Shown here in pieces: positions 25,115-33,947 of a stretch of 64,000 nucleotides of DNA. The position numbers and the translations under genes were made by a program. Origin of the DNA: Orlajensenia leifsoniae (GTDB taxonomy: Bacteria > Actinomycetota > Actinomycetes > Actinomycetales > Microbacteriaceae); contig NZ_SPQZ01000003.1 of NCBI RefSeq assembly GCF_004570845.1, forward strand, positions 584,739-648,738. Direction: 5' to 3'. Each line of letters starts with the position of its first letter. Positions within the stretch are counted from its first letter, which is position 1. The notes under the pieces were generated by a model. That model was not told the DNA's origin, did not search any database, and saw nothing but the letters and a program-made list of their open reading frames with translations.

Positions 25115-25912
25115 CTACACCTCCGACTCGAGCGGCTCCTTCGCGACCAGCTCGTGCACGCCGCTCAGGATCTCGTCGGGGCGGAAGGGGTAGCGGTTGA
25201 TCTCGGCCTCGTCGCTGATGCCGGTCATCACGAGGATGGTGTGCAGGCCGGCCTCGATGCCGGCGACGATGTCGGTGTCCATGCGGTCGCCGATCATGGC
25301 GGTGTTCTCGGAGTGGGCGCCGATGCGGTTCATGGCCGATCGGAACATCATCGGGTTCGGCTTGCCGACGACGTAGGGGTCCTTGCCCGTCGCCTTGGTG
25401 ATGAGCGCCGCGATGGCTCCGGTGGCGGGCAGGGGGCCGTCGGCACTCGGGCCCGTGGCATCCGGATTCGTCACGATGAAGCGGGAACCGCCGGCGATCA
25501 GCCTGATGGCCTTCGTGATGGCCTCGAACGAGTAGTTGCGGGTCTCGCCCACCACCACGTAGTCGGGGTCGGTCTCGGTCATGATGAAGCCGGCCTCGTG
25601 GAGGGCCGTGGTGATGCCCGCCTCCCCGATCACGAACGCCGATCCACCGGGGATCTGCGAGGCGCAGAAGTCGGCCGTGGCCAGCGCGCTCGTCCAGATG
25701 CGCTCCTCGGGAACGATCAGGCCCGAGGCGCGGAGCCGGGCGCTCAGGTCGCGGGGCGTGAAGATCGAGTTGTTCGTGAGCACGAGGTAGGGGGCGTCCT
25801 GGTCGCGCCACTGCTGCAGCAGGGCGGCGGCTCCGGGGAGGGGCTCGTTCTCATGGACGAGCACGCCGTCCATGTCGGTCAGCCAGCATTCGATCTCGTC
25901 ACGACGGTGCAT
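25115..25912 (-). CDS. HAD-IIA (NagD-type) phosphatase
   Basis: A 265-aa HAD hydrolase. Motif I is LTDMDGVLVHENEPLPGA with the nucleophile Asp, motif II is LVLTNNSIFTP, a lysine lies in VVGKPNPMMF, and motif IV is MIGDRMDTDIVAGIEAGL. The C2a cap makes it NagD/AraL/UmpH-like, which dephosphorylates sugar phosphates or UMP. It stands alone, with a leaderless start (TAGGCT six bases upstream). Confidence 0.88.
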   Translation of the reverse strand: MHRRDEIECWLTDMDGVLVHENEPLPGAAALLQQWRDQDAPYLVLTNNSIFTPRDLSARLRASGLIVPEERIWTSALATADFCASQIPGGSAFVIGEAGITTALHEAGFIMTETDPDYVVVGETRNYSFEAITKAIRLIAGGSRFIVTNPDATGPSADGPLPATGAIAALITKATGKDPYVVGKPNPMMFRSAMNRIGAHSENTAMIGDRMDTDIVAGIEAGLHTILVMTGISDEAEINRYPFRPDEILSGVHELVAKEPLESEV

Positions 25913-25918
25913 GGCACC

Positions 25919-25924
25919 AGCCTA
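25919..25924 (-). promoter_or_regulatory. -10 box (TAGGCT) of the HAD phosphatase gene, leaderless
   Basis: TAGGCT ends six bases before the ATG at 25912. Confidence 0.6.
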
Positions 25925-26129
25925 GAGCGTCCGAGTTCCCCGTGATCACTGGCCGAGGAGGCGCCTCATAGCGCATCGGGTGGCCTCGCGGTGAAGTTTT
26001 CCCCATGTGAAGCACTCTTACGCCGCCCGTCACAATGCACTCCCGATCCGCCGACATGCTCCATAGCCTTGCGGCACTTCGACCGGCATCGACCTCCCTG
26101 GCCGGCCCTTCCCCTGGAGCACACACCTC
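25925..26129 (+). promoter_or_regulatory. Upstream region of the monooxygenase/importer operon
   Basis: 205 bases. TAGCCT at 26064-26069 is the best -10 candidate and would give a leader of about 55 bases. TGGAG at 26114-26118 is a weak, distant ribosome site. I looked for a SAM (S-box) or other riboswitch and saw no convincing fold. Confidence 0.4.
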
Positions 26130-27776
26130 ATGACCAAGAAACGCCTCATCCTCGCGCCCGTCGTGGCGCTCGCCGTCACGGCCGCGATCGCCCTCTCCGG
26201 CTGCGCGGCGAACACGGCGACGACGCCTGCGGCAGACGCGAAGCCGCTCGACGGCGGCACGATCGTCTACGGCCACCAGCAGGAACCGGCATGCGTCTTC
26301 GGCGGCTGGATCGAGCAGGCCTACCTCAGCTACAACGTGCTCGACAGCCTGGTCTCGCTCGACGAGGACCACCAGGTGGTGCCCTGGCTGGCCGAGAAGT
26401 GGGCAGTCTCCGACGACGGCCTGCAGTGGACGTTCGACCTCAAGCCCGACGTGAAGTTCACCGACGGCAGCGACCTGACCGCCGAGGTCGTGGCCTACAA
26501 CTTCGACTACTGGGTGAACGGCGGCGGCAACAGCACGGCGCTGGCCTGGCTCGGCGGCTACTACCAGGGCGCTGAAGCCGTCGACGACCTCACCGTGCAG
26601 GTCGACCTGGCCAAGCCCTACCCGCGCCTCGCCGACAACCTGACGCAGGGCTACTTCGGCATCCAGTCGCAGAAGGCATTGACCGAGCGCACCCAGGAGG
26701 AGAACTGCGCGGCCCCGATCGGCACCGGCGCCTTCATCGTGGACCACTGGGACCGCGGGCAGGAGATCGTGCTGAAGCGCAACGACGGCTACACCTCGTG
26801 GCCGGCCAACGCGGAGCACACGGGTCCGGCGCTGGTCGACGAGGTCGAGTGGAAGTTCATCGCCGACGCCACCACGCGTGTGGCAGCCCTGAAGAGCGGC
26901 GAACTCGACGCCGTCTACGACGTTCCGGCCGTGCAGTGGAAGCCGACGGGAGACGCCGGGTTCACCCTCGAGAAGTACGTCACGCCGGGGCGCCCGCAGG
27001 TGCTCACCTTCAACACCGCGCAGGGTCCGTTCACCGACGAGTCCGTGCGGCAGGCCTTCGCGTACGCCGTCGACCGCAAGGAGATCGTCGAGTCGATCGG
27101 CCGCGGCGTGATCCCCTACGAGGGCAACGGCGGTGTCAGCCAGACCACCCCCGGCTACAGCCAGAAGGCCGCGGACTGGTACACCCAGGACCTCGACAAG
27201 GCAGCCGACCTGCTCGACGCGGCCGGATGGACCGAGACCGACTCCGACGGATACCGCACCAAGGACGGCGAGACCCTCGAGGTGACGCTCCCGTACTTCA
27301 CGGGCTCGATCATCACCGCCGATGGCGTCTCGATCCTGCAGGGCGTGCAGGAGCAGGCCAAGAAGTCGGGCTTCAAAGTCGACCTGATCCCCGTTCCGCA
27401 GGCCGAGGCGTTCTCGGGCGCGTACAGCAAGCCCGACGAGCGCGACATCTACCCGGGCTACTGGACGGCCGTCACGAGCGGCATCCTGCAGATCAACTGG
27501 GGTGCGGGATCGGACGGCAACCCGAACAACTGGAACGCCTCGTTCACCGACTACCCCGAGCTGCAGGCTCTCATCCTGCAGGCCAACTCCGAGCCCGACG
27601 TCGACAAGCAGAACGCCCTCTACGAGCAGGCGCAGGAGTACATCGCCGAGCACGCCCTCGCGATCGGCGTCTACGACAGGCTCTCGACGCTGGCGGTCTC
27701 GCCGAAGCTCAAGGGCGTCTGGCAGGAGCACGCACAGGGAGGACCGACGTTCTATGACGCGTACTTCGTTCAGTGA
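26130..27776 (+). CDS. Dpp/Opp-type ABC substrate-binding lipoprotein (SBP_bac_5)
   Basis: A 548-aa extracellular binding protein with signal and lipobox (IALSGC, Cys at about 25) and the family-5 fold: LDGGTIVYGHQQEPACVFGGW, YNVLDSLVSLDEDHQVVPWLAEKW, and PIGTGAFIVDHWDRGQEIVLKRNDGYT. It is first in a seven-gene operon with flavin monooxygenases, so the ligand is probably not a peptide but a small organic compound oxidised inside the cell. The downstream permease ATG lies inside its last 23 bases. Confidence 0.9.
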   Translation: MTKKRLILAPVVALAVTAAIALSGCAANTATTPAADAKPLDGGTIVYGHQQEPACVFGGWIEQAYLSYNVLDSLVSLDEDHQVVPWLAEKWAVSDDGLQWTFDLKPDVKFTDGSDLTAEVVAYNFDYWVNGGGNSTALAWLGGYYQGAEAVDDLTVQVDLAKPYPRLADNLTQGYFGIQSQKALTERTQEENCAAPIGTGAFIVDHWDRGQEIVLKRNDGYTSWPANAEHTGPALVDEVEWKFIADATTRVAALKSGELDAVYDVPAVQWKPTGDAGFTLEKYVTPGRPQVLTFNTAQGPFTDESVRQAFAYAVDRKEIVESIGRGVIPYEGNGGVSQTTPGYSQKAADWYTQDLDKAADLLDAAGWTETDSDGYRTKDGETLEVTLPYFTGSIITADGVSILQGVQEQAKKSGFKVDLIPVPQAEAFSGAYSKPDERDIYPGYWTAVTSGILQINWGAGSDGNPNNWNASFTDYPELQALILQANSEPDVDKQNALYEQAQEYIAEHALAIGVYDRLSTLAVSPKLKGVWQEHAQGGPTFYDAYFVQ

Positions 27777-28773
27777 GACGGATGCCGAGACCGGCGGCCT
27801 GCTCGGTTCGGCCCCACCGCGTCGGGGCCGGGGAGCGCCGCGACTCGTCGTGGGCAAGGTGGTGAGCGCCGCGCTGGTCCTGTTCGGCGCCGCCACCGCC
27901 GCCTTCTTCGCCCAGGCGTCGCTTCCGGGTGACCGGGCCACGGTGATCCTCAACATCCGCGCCGGCCAGGCCGTCGCGCGCACGCCGGAGGAGCTCGCGC
28001 CGATCAACGCCGAGTACCACCTGCACGATCCGCTGATCGTGCAGTACTTCGGGTATCTGCGCGGGCTCGTGGTCGGCGACCTCGGGAACTCGTACCAGCA
28101 GCATCGCCCGGTGATCGCGATCATCGCCGACCAGCTGGGCGCGACCATCGTGCTCACTCTCACCGCGCTCGTGTTCGCCTGGATCATCATGGTGGTCTGG
28201 GTGACCCTCACCGCGGGCAAGGGACCGGCATCCCGGGCCATCGGCGGATTCTTCGACACCGTGGCGGCAGGGCTTCCGCACTACTGGCTCGGGATCATCC
28301 TGCTGCTGGTCTTCGCGCTGTCGCTGGGATGGTTCCCCGTGATCGGGGGAACGGGCCCGGTGGGACTGGTGCTGCCGGCGCTGACCCTCGCGATCCCGCT
28401 GGCCGGATTCCTCGGTCAGGCCACGCGGACGGAGTTCGAGCGCGCCCTGGACTCGCCGTTCGTGCTGACGGCCCGGATGCGGGGAATGGGCGAGACCGGC
28501 ATCCGGCTGCGCCACGTGCTCCGCCACGCCGTGCTTCCCGCCGTCACGCTGTCGGGCTGGGCGCTCGGCGCGACGATCTCGGGCGCCGTGGTGGTGGAGG
28601 CCGTGTTCGCACGGCCGGGCATCGGTCAGGTGCTGGTCACCGCCGTGAGCAGCCAGGACATGCCCGTCGTGATCGGCATCGTCATGCTCATCGCCGCCTT
28701 CTACGTGCTGGCGAACCTGCTCGTCGACATCGCCTACGCCATCATCGACCCGCGCCTCAGGAGGACGTCATGA
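27754..28773 (+). CDS. DppB-type ABC permease
   Basis: A 339-aa permease with the DppB layout: a first helix at about 35-57, a long external loop ending YLRGLVVGDLGNSY, then five helices and the EAA loop RMRGMGETGIRLRHVLRHAVLPAV. It starts inside the binding-protein gene; GGGAGG ten bases before ATG 27754 supports that start. It forms a heterodimer with the next gene product. Confidence 0.9.
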   Translation: MTRTSFSETDAETGGLLGSAPPRRGRGAPRLVVGKVVSAALVLFGAATAAFFAQASLPGDRATVILNIRAGQAVARTPEELAPINAEYHLHDPLIVQYFGYLRGLVVGDLGNSYQQHRPVIAIIADQLGATIVLTLTALVFAWIIMVVWVTLTAGKGPASRAIGGFFDTVAAGLPHYWLGIILLLVFALSLGWFPVIGGTGPVGLVLPALTLAIPLAGFLGQATRTEFERALDSPFVLTARMRGMGETGIRLRHVLRHAVLPAVTLSGWALGATISGAVVVEAVFARPGIGQVLVTAVSSQDMPVVIGIVMLIAAFYVLANLLVDIAYAIIDPRLRRTS

Positions 28774-29630
28774 CCGCGACCATCGCACCGGCGGCACCCC
28801 GGCCGACGGCATCCGCCCGCCTGCTGCAGCTGCCGTGGGACCTGTTCGCCGCCCTCACGGCGACGGCGGTGTTCGCCCTCGCCGCGCTCTGGCCGGCGCT
28901 CCTGGCCACGCAGGGGCCGTTCGCGATGGACCTGGCGAACACGCTGGCTCCGCCGTCGTCGGCGCACTGGTTCGGCACCGACGAGTCGGGTCGCGACCTG
29001 TACTCGCGGGTGATCTACGGAACCGCGGCATCATTGGGCGTCGGCATCGGCGCCGCGGTGGTCAGCCTCACCCTCGCCGTCATCCTCGGGTCGCTGGCGG
29101 CCCTCGGCAACAGGCCCACGGCGGCCGCTGTGGGCTGGCTGCTCGAAGTGGCCTTCGCCTTCCCGGCGCTGCTGCTCTCCCTGCTGCTGATCGCCGTGCT
29201 CGGCCCGTCGATCCTCACCCTCATCCTCGCGGTGGGGATCGGCACTGCCCCGGGCTACGCCCGCATGGTGCGCGGGCAGATCCTCAGCGCCCGCGGCGCT
29301 CCCTACGTCGAGGCGGCCGTGGCGCTCGGCCACTCGCGTGGCCGCATCCTGCGCCAGCACATCCTGCCGAACTCGTTGCGCCCCCTCGTGGCCGTGTTCG
29401 CGCTCTCGATCGGGCAGTCGATCGTCTGGGCGTCGAGCCTGTCGTTCCTCGGCCTGGGCATCGCGCCGCCGGCGCCCGAGTGGGGCGCCCTGCTCGACGC
29501 GGGACGCGGCTACATCACCGTCGCCGGATGGCTCACGGTGATCCCCGGCCTCGTGATCGTGCTCCTCGCCCTGACCACGACGACCCTCGGCCGCCACCTG
29601 CAGTCGATCCTCGAGAAGGGTGAGAAATGA
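28770..29630 (+). CDS. DppC-type ABC permease
   Basis: A 286-aa permease with DppC features: a TLAPPSSAHWFGTDESGRDLYSRVIYG loop after the first helix and the EAA loop AAVALGHSRGRILRQHILPNSLRPLV. ATGA overlaps couple it to DppB upstream and to the ATPase downstream. Confidence 0.9.
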   Translation: MTATIAPAAPRPTASARLLQLPWDLFAALTATAVFALAALWPALLATQGPFAMDLANTLAPPSSAHWFGTDESGRDLYSRVIYGTAASLGVGIGAAVVSLTLAVILGSLAALGNRPTAAAVGWLLEVAFAFPALLLSLLLIAVLGPSILTLILAVGIGTAPGYARMVRGQILSARGAPYVEAAVALGHSRGRILRQHILPNSLRPLVAVFALSIGQSIVWASSLSFLGLGIAPPAPEWGALLDAGRGYITVAGWLTVIPGLVIVLLALTTTTLGRHLQSILEKGEK

Positions 29631-31348
29631 TGAGCGCCATCACCACGGATGCCGCGGCCTCAGACCTCGCGGCCGAGATCGACAATCTGGCCGGCTTCAG
29701 GCCGCGGCTGCGCGTGCGCGACCTCTCCGTCGCATTCCAGACCACCGGCGGCCTGCGTCCGATCGTTCAGGACGTGTCCTTCGACCTGTATCCGGGTCAG
29801 TGCGTCGCGATCGTCGGCGAGTCCGGGTCGGGCAAGTCGGTCACCGCCCGCACCGTGGTCGGGCTCACTGGCCGCGGCGCCCGGGTGTCGGCCGGCGAGC
29901 TCTCCCTGCACGGCCGCGACGTCTCCGGGCTGTCGGATCGGCAGTGGCAGGGCATCAGGGGCAAGGAGGTGGGCTTCATCCTCCAGGACGCCCTCGTGTC
30001 GCTGGACCCCCTGCGTCCTGTCGGAGCCGAGATTGCCGAGAGCCTGCGGCTCCACGGTTGGGGCGACGCCGCAGCCCGCAGCACGAAGGTCATCGAGCTG
30101 CTGACCTCGGTCGGCGTACCGAAGCCGGAGCTGCGGGCTCGCCAGCGTCCGGATCAGCTCTCGGGTGGCCTGCGCCAGCGTGCGCTGATCGCGTCGGCCC
30201 TCGCCCTCGCCCCCGACGTCGTCATCGCGGACGAGCCCACCACGGCGCTCGACGTCACGGTGCAGGCCCAGGTGCTCGAGCTGCTCGAGGAGTCCAAGCG
30301 CCGCGGCGCGTCGATCATCCTCATCAGCCATGACCTGTCCGTGGTCGCCCAGCTCGCCGATCACATCCTCGTGATGAAGGACGGCCGCGTGGTGGAGCAG
30401 GGAGCGGCAGCAGACCTGCTGGCCGCTCCGCGCGAGGCGTACACCCGTGCGCTCATCGCCGCGGTGCCCAGCGAGGACACCCGGGGCGGTTCGCTCAGCC
30501 CGGCCGGTGCCGCCCTGCTCGAGGCCGCCCCGCCGGCGCGCGAGGTGCACGACGAGGTCGTGCTGTCCGCCCGCGACGTCGTCAAGCACTTCAGGTCGTC
30601 CGACGGTTCGGTGACGACCGCCGTCGACTCGGTGTCGTTCGACCTGCACCGCGGAGAGACCCTCGGCATCGTCGGCGAGTCCGGCTCCGGGAAGAGCACG
30701 ACGGGGCGCATCGCCCTGGCGCTGGAGCAGGCTGATGCCGGCACGGTGACCCTGCTCGGCCAACCGTGGTCGAGCCTGCCCGAGCCCAGGCGGCGTGCGC
30801 TGCGGTCGCGCATCTCGGTCGTCTCGCAGGACCCGCTCTCGAGCTTCGACCCGCGCTGGAACGTGGAGCGCATCCTGGTCGACGCGCTGCAGCGCGGCGT
30901 GTTCCCCAGCGCCTCGGCTCGCGCCGAGCGCATCCGGGAACTCCTCGATCAGGTCGGCCTGCCGCACGCCGTGCTGCGGCGCTTCCCGCTGCGTCTCTCC
31001 GGAGGGCAGCGTCAGCGGATCGCCATCGCGAGGGCCCTCGCCGAGGCGCCCGACATCATCGTGCTCGACGAGGCGGTCTCGGCCCTCGACGTGACGATCC
31101 AGGCGCAGATCCTCGACCTGCTCGTCGTGCTGCAGCGACAGCACGGCCTGAGCTACCTGTTCATCTCGCACGACCTCGGCGTCATCGCGCACCTCAGTCA
31201 CCGGGTGCTCGTGATGAAGGACGGCGTCGTGGTCGAGTCCGGAACGCCCGACGACATCTTCCACCGTCCGCAGGAGCCGTACACCCGCGAGCTCATCGCC
31301 TCCATCCCCGTCTTCGACCCCCGACCCGCTCAGGAGCAGAACGCATGA
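29627..31348 (+). CDS. Fused DppD-DppF double ATPase
   Basis: 573 aa with two complete ABC domains in one chain. The first (residues 25-275) has Walker A GESGSGKSVTAR, signature LSGGLRQR and Walker B VVIADEPTTALD. The second (about 310-560) has GESGSGKSTTGR, LSGGQRQR and IIVLDEAVSALD. In the second Walker B the usual Pro is Ala (DEAVSALD), as in many DppF proteins. The fusion fixes the 1:1 stoichiometry normally given by two genes. ATGA overlaps join it to DppC and to the first monooxygenase. Confidence 0.92.
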   Translation: MMSAITTDAAASDLAAEIDNLAGFRPRLRVRDLSVAFQTTGGLRPIVQDVSFDLYPGQCVAIVGESGSGKSVTARTVVGLTGRGARVSAGELSLHGRDVSGLSDRQWQGIRGKEVGFILQDALVSLDPLRPVGAEIAESLRLHGWGDAAARSTKVIELLTSVGVPKPELRARQRPDQLSGGLRQRALIASALALAPDVVIADEPTTALDVTVQAQVLELLEESKRRGASIILISHDLSVVAQLADHILVMKDGRVVEQGAAADLLAAPREAYTRALIAAVPSEDTRGGSLSPAGAALLEAAPPAREVHDEVVLSARDVVKHFRSSDGSVTTAVDSVSFDLHRGETLGIVGESGSGKSTTGRIALALEQADAGTVTLLGQPWSSLPEPRRRALRSRISVVSQDPLSSFDPRWNVERILVDALQRGVFPSASARAERIRELLDQVGLPHAVLRRFPLRLSGGQRQRIAIARALAEAPDIIVLDEAVSALDVTIQAQILDLLVVLQRQHGLSYLFISHDLGVIAHLSHRVLVMKDGVVVESGTPDDIFHRPQEPYTRELIASIPVFDPRPAQEQNA

Positions 31349-32718
31349 CCACCCCGCTGCACTTCAACGCCTTCGTGATGAACACGAACTCCCACATCCA
31401 CCACGGCCAGTGGCGCCGCTCCGACGCCGGCCAGGTCGACTTCAACGACGTCAGGCTCTGGATCGACCTCGCGCAGAAGCTCGAGGCCGCGAAGTTCGAC
31501 GCGCTGTTCTTCGCCGACGTCACCGGGGTCTACGGCGACGCGGATGCCGACTTCGACGTGTACATCCGCGAGGGACTGCAGATCCCGTCGAACGACCCCA
31601 TCCCGCTCGTGGCGGCGCTCGCCGTGCACACCGAGAAGATCGGCCTGGCGCTCACCTCGAACGTCGCGCAGAGCCACCCGTACCAGTTCGCGAGGCAGGT
31701 CTCCACGCTCGACCACATCTCGAACGGCCGCATCGCCTGGAACATCGTCACCGGCCTGCAGGACAACGGGGCACGCAACTTCGGCTTCCCGCGACTGACC
31801 GACCACACCGAGCGCTACGCCTGGGCCGAGGAGTACGTCGACGTCACCTACAAGCTGTGGGAGGGCTCGTGGGACGAGGGAGCGCTCCTGAAGGACCGCG
31901 AGAACGGCGTCTTCGGCGACTCGTCGAAGATCCACAAGATCAACCACGAGTCGGAGCGCTACTCGGTGCAGGGGCCGCACCTGCCGTCACCGTCGCCGCA
32001 GCGCACCCCCGTGCTCTACCAGGCGGGGTCGAGCGCTTCGGGTCGCGACTTCGCCGCCCGCAACGCCGAGGCCGTGTTCCTGATCTCGCCGAGCCCCGAG
32101 CTCGCGCGCCAGCAGATCGAGGCGACGCGGTCGCGTGCCGTCGAGTTCGGTCGCAGGGGCGAGGACATCAAGTTCTTCCAAGGGCTCTCGTTCGTCATCG
32201 GCGACACCGAGGAGGAGGCCCTCGCGAAGGCCGAGGAGTACGAGAAGTACATCAGCATCGAGGGCTACCTCGCTCACTCCGCCCTGGTCGACTCCGACGG
32301 CAGGGTCTACGACCCGCAGACCCCGCTACGCGACGTCGACACGAACACGGCGAAGGGCTTCGGCGAGTGGGTGTCGAAGGCCATCACCGACCGTGAGCCG
32401 ATCGTCGCAGACATCGCCGTGCTCATCTCGCGGTCGACGCGACTCGTCGGAACGCCCGAGCAGATCGCCGATGCCCTCGAGATCTGGCAGGCGGCCGGAG
32501 TCGACGGCATCAACGTCATCAACTGGGTCATCCCGGGCTCCTTCGAGGAGTTCGCAGACAAGGTCCTCCCGGTGCTGCGCGCGCGGGGCCTCGCCCAGAG
32601 CGAGTACGGCGACGGCCCCACGCTGCGCGATCGCCTGTTCGGCGAGGCACGGCTGAACGACCGGCATCCGGCGGCGAAGTACCGAGGTGCGTTCGCGCCG
32701 GTCGAGGTCGGGGCGTGA
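31345..32718 (+). CDS. NtaA/SnaA/DszA-family LLM monooxygenase
   Basis: A 457-aa flavin-dependent monooxygenase. Family marks are FNAFVMNTNSHIHHGQWR at the start, FFADVTGVYGD, TSNVAQSHPYQFARQVSTLDH, GRIAWNIVTG and YQAGSSASGRDFAARNAEAVF. Relatives cleave C-N or C-S bonds (nitrilotriacetate, pristinamycin, dibenzothiophene sulfone) with reduced FMN from a separate reductase; no reductase lies in this operon. It is coupled by ATGA to the importer ATPase and by GTGA to the next enzyme. The substrate must be what the importer brings in. Confidence 0.87.
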   Translation: MTTPLHFNAFVMNTNSHIHHGQWRRSDAGQVDFNDVRLWIDLAQKLEAAKFDALFFADVTGVYGDADADFDVYIREGLQIPSNDPIPLVAALAVHTEKIGLALTSNVAQSHPYQFARQVSTLDHISNGRIAWNIVTGLQDNGARNFGFPRLTDHTERYAWAEEYVDVTYKLWEGSWDEGALLKDRENGVFGDSSKIHKINHESERYSVQGPHLPSPSPQRTPVLYQAGSSASGRDFAARNAEAVFLISPSPELARQQIEATRSRAVEFGRRGEDIKFFQGLSFVIGDTEEEALAKAEEYEKYISIEGYLAHSALVDSDGRVYDPQTPLRDVDTNTAKGFGEWVSKAITDREPIVADIAVLISRSTRLVGTPEQIADALEIWQAAGVDGINVINWVIPGSFEEFADKVLPVLRARGLAQSEYGDGPTLRDRLFGEARLNDRHPAAKYRGAFAPVEVGA

Positions 32719-33947
32719 GCATCGGCACCGGAACCGCCGACACCGCGCTCGCCGCTGCACGCAGACGACTCGAGCCCGTGTTCGAGCGCATCGCCGCGAC
32801 GGCGCTCGAACACGAGACGTCGGGAACGCGGCCCCACGCCGAGACCGCGACGCTCGCCGCAGCCGGATTCGGTGCCCTGCGCATCCCGGTGGCGGATGGC
32901 GGCGCCGGCCTCGGCGTCGAGGAATTCTTCGAGCTGCTCGTCGACCTCGCGGCGGCGGACTCGAACCAGCCGCAGATCTGGCGCAACCACATCGCCTTCG
33001 TCGAGGACCGTCTCGCCGGTCGCACGGATCGCGACGGCGAGTGGCGCCGGCGGATCGGGGCCGGCGCGGTGATCGGCGGAGCCTGGTCGGAGCTGGGGAC
33101 CACGAGCATCCTCGGCGACACCAGGATCGAGCGCGTCGACGGCCGTCTGCTGCTGAACGGCGTCAAGTACTACAGCACGGGCTCGATCTACGCCGACTGG
33201 GTCGGCGTGCTCGCGCTCGCCGAGGACGGCGCCGCGCGCCTCGTACTCGTCGACGCGCGTGCCGACGGCGTCGACCTCGTCGACGACTGGAACGGATTCG
33301 GCCAGCGGGCGACGGGCAGCGGCACGACGCGGCTCCGCGACGTGCTGGTCGCCGAGGAGCACGTTCTCGACTTCACCGACCGCTTCGTCTCCCAGGAGGC
33401 GGTGTACCAGCTCGTGCTGCTCGCGGCCCTCGCCGGAATCGCCCGGACGGTGCGGGACGAGGCAGTTCAGGCCGTGACGGCCCGCAGTCGGTCCTACCCG
33501 CACGGGCTGTCCGAGCGCCCGCGCGACGACGCCCAGGTGCAGCAGGTGATCGGTCGCATCGCGGCGCACGCGTTCGTCGCCGAGGCCGCGGTCGGCCGTG
33601 CTGCCCGAGTGCTCGACTCCGTGTGGGAGGAGATCGGCGCGGGTGGCGAACCCACCGTGGCGGCGCGCGCTGCGGCCATCGCGGTCTACGAGGCCCAGAT
33701 CGGGGTGACGGATGCCGCCCTGGCGGCGTCGACGCTCGTCTTCGACGCGCTCGGCTCGTCGGGGGTCGGCCGCCCCTTGGCCCTCGACCGGCACTGGAGG
33801 AACGCCCGCACCATCACCTCGCACAACCCGCGCATCTACAAGGAGCGCGTGATCGGCGACGTCCGTCTCAACGCGGCGGACCCGCTGAGCATCTACACGG
33901 TCCCGTCGGCGGATTCGACAGCAGCGAACACGGAGGCATCGGCATGA
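32715..33947 (+). CDS. DszC/SfnB-type acyl-CoA dehydrogenase-fold monooxygenase
   Basis: 410 aa with the acyl-CoA dehydrogenase fold: an N-terminal helical domain (FGALRIPVADGGAGLGVEEFFELL), a beta domain (GVKYYSTGSIYADWVGVLA) and a C-terminal helical bundle ending LDRHWRNARTITSHNPRIYKERVIGD. That last motif marks the oxygenase branch (DszC, SfnB) rather than true dehydrogenases; no catalytic glutamate of the dehydrogenases is apparent. It probably oxygenates the imported compound (S- or N-oxidation) before the LLM enzymes cleave it. It overlaps both neighbours by four bases. Confidence 0.83.
   Translation: MSIGTGTADTALAAARRRLEPVFERIAATALEHETSGTRPHAETATLAAAGFGALRIPVADGGAGLGVEEFFELLVDLAAADSNQPQIWRNHIAFVEDRLAGRTDRDGEWRRRIGAGAVIGGAWSELGTTSILGDTRIERVDGRLLLNGVKYYSTGSIYADWVGVLALAEDGAARLVLVDARADGVDLVDDWNGFGQRATGSGTTRLRDVLVAEEHVLDFTDRFVSQEAVYQLVLLAALAGIARTVRDEAVQAVTARSRSYPHGLSERPRDDAQVQQVIGRIAAHAFVAEAAVGRAARVLDSVWEEIGAGGEPTVAARAAAIAVYEAQIGVTDAALAASTLVFDALGSSGVGRPLALDRHWRNARTITSHNPRIYKERVIGDVRLNAADPLSIYTVPSADSTAANTEASA

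Noticed and set aside
25925..26129. SAM riboswitch upstream of the presumed organosulfur operon
   Set aside because: No S-box core or terminator pair could be drawn; left as a plain upstream region.
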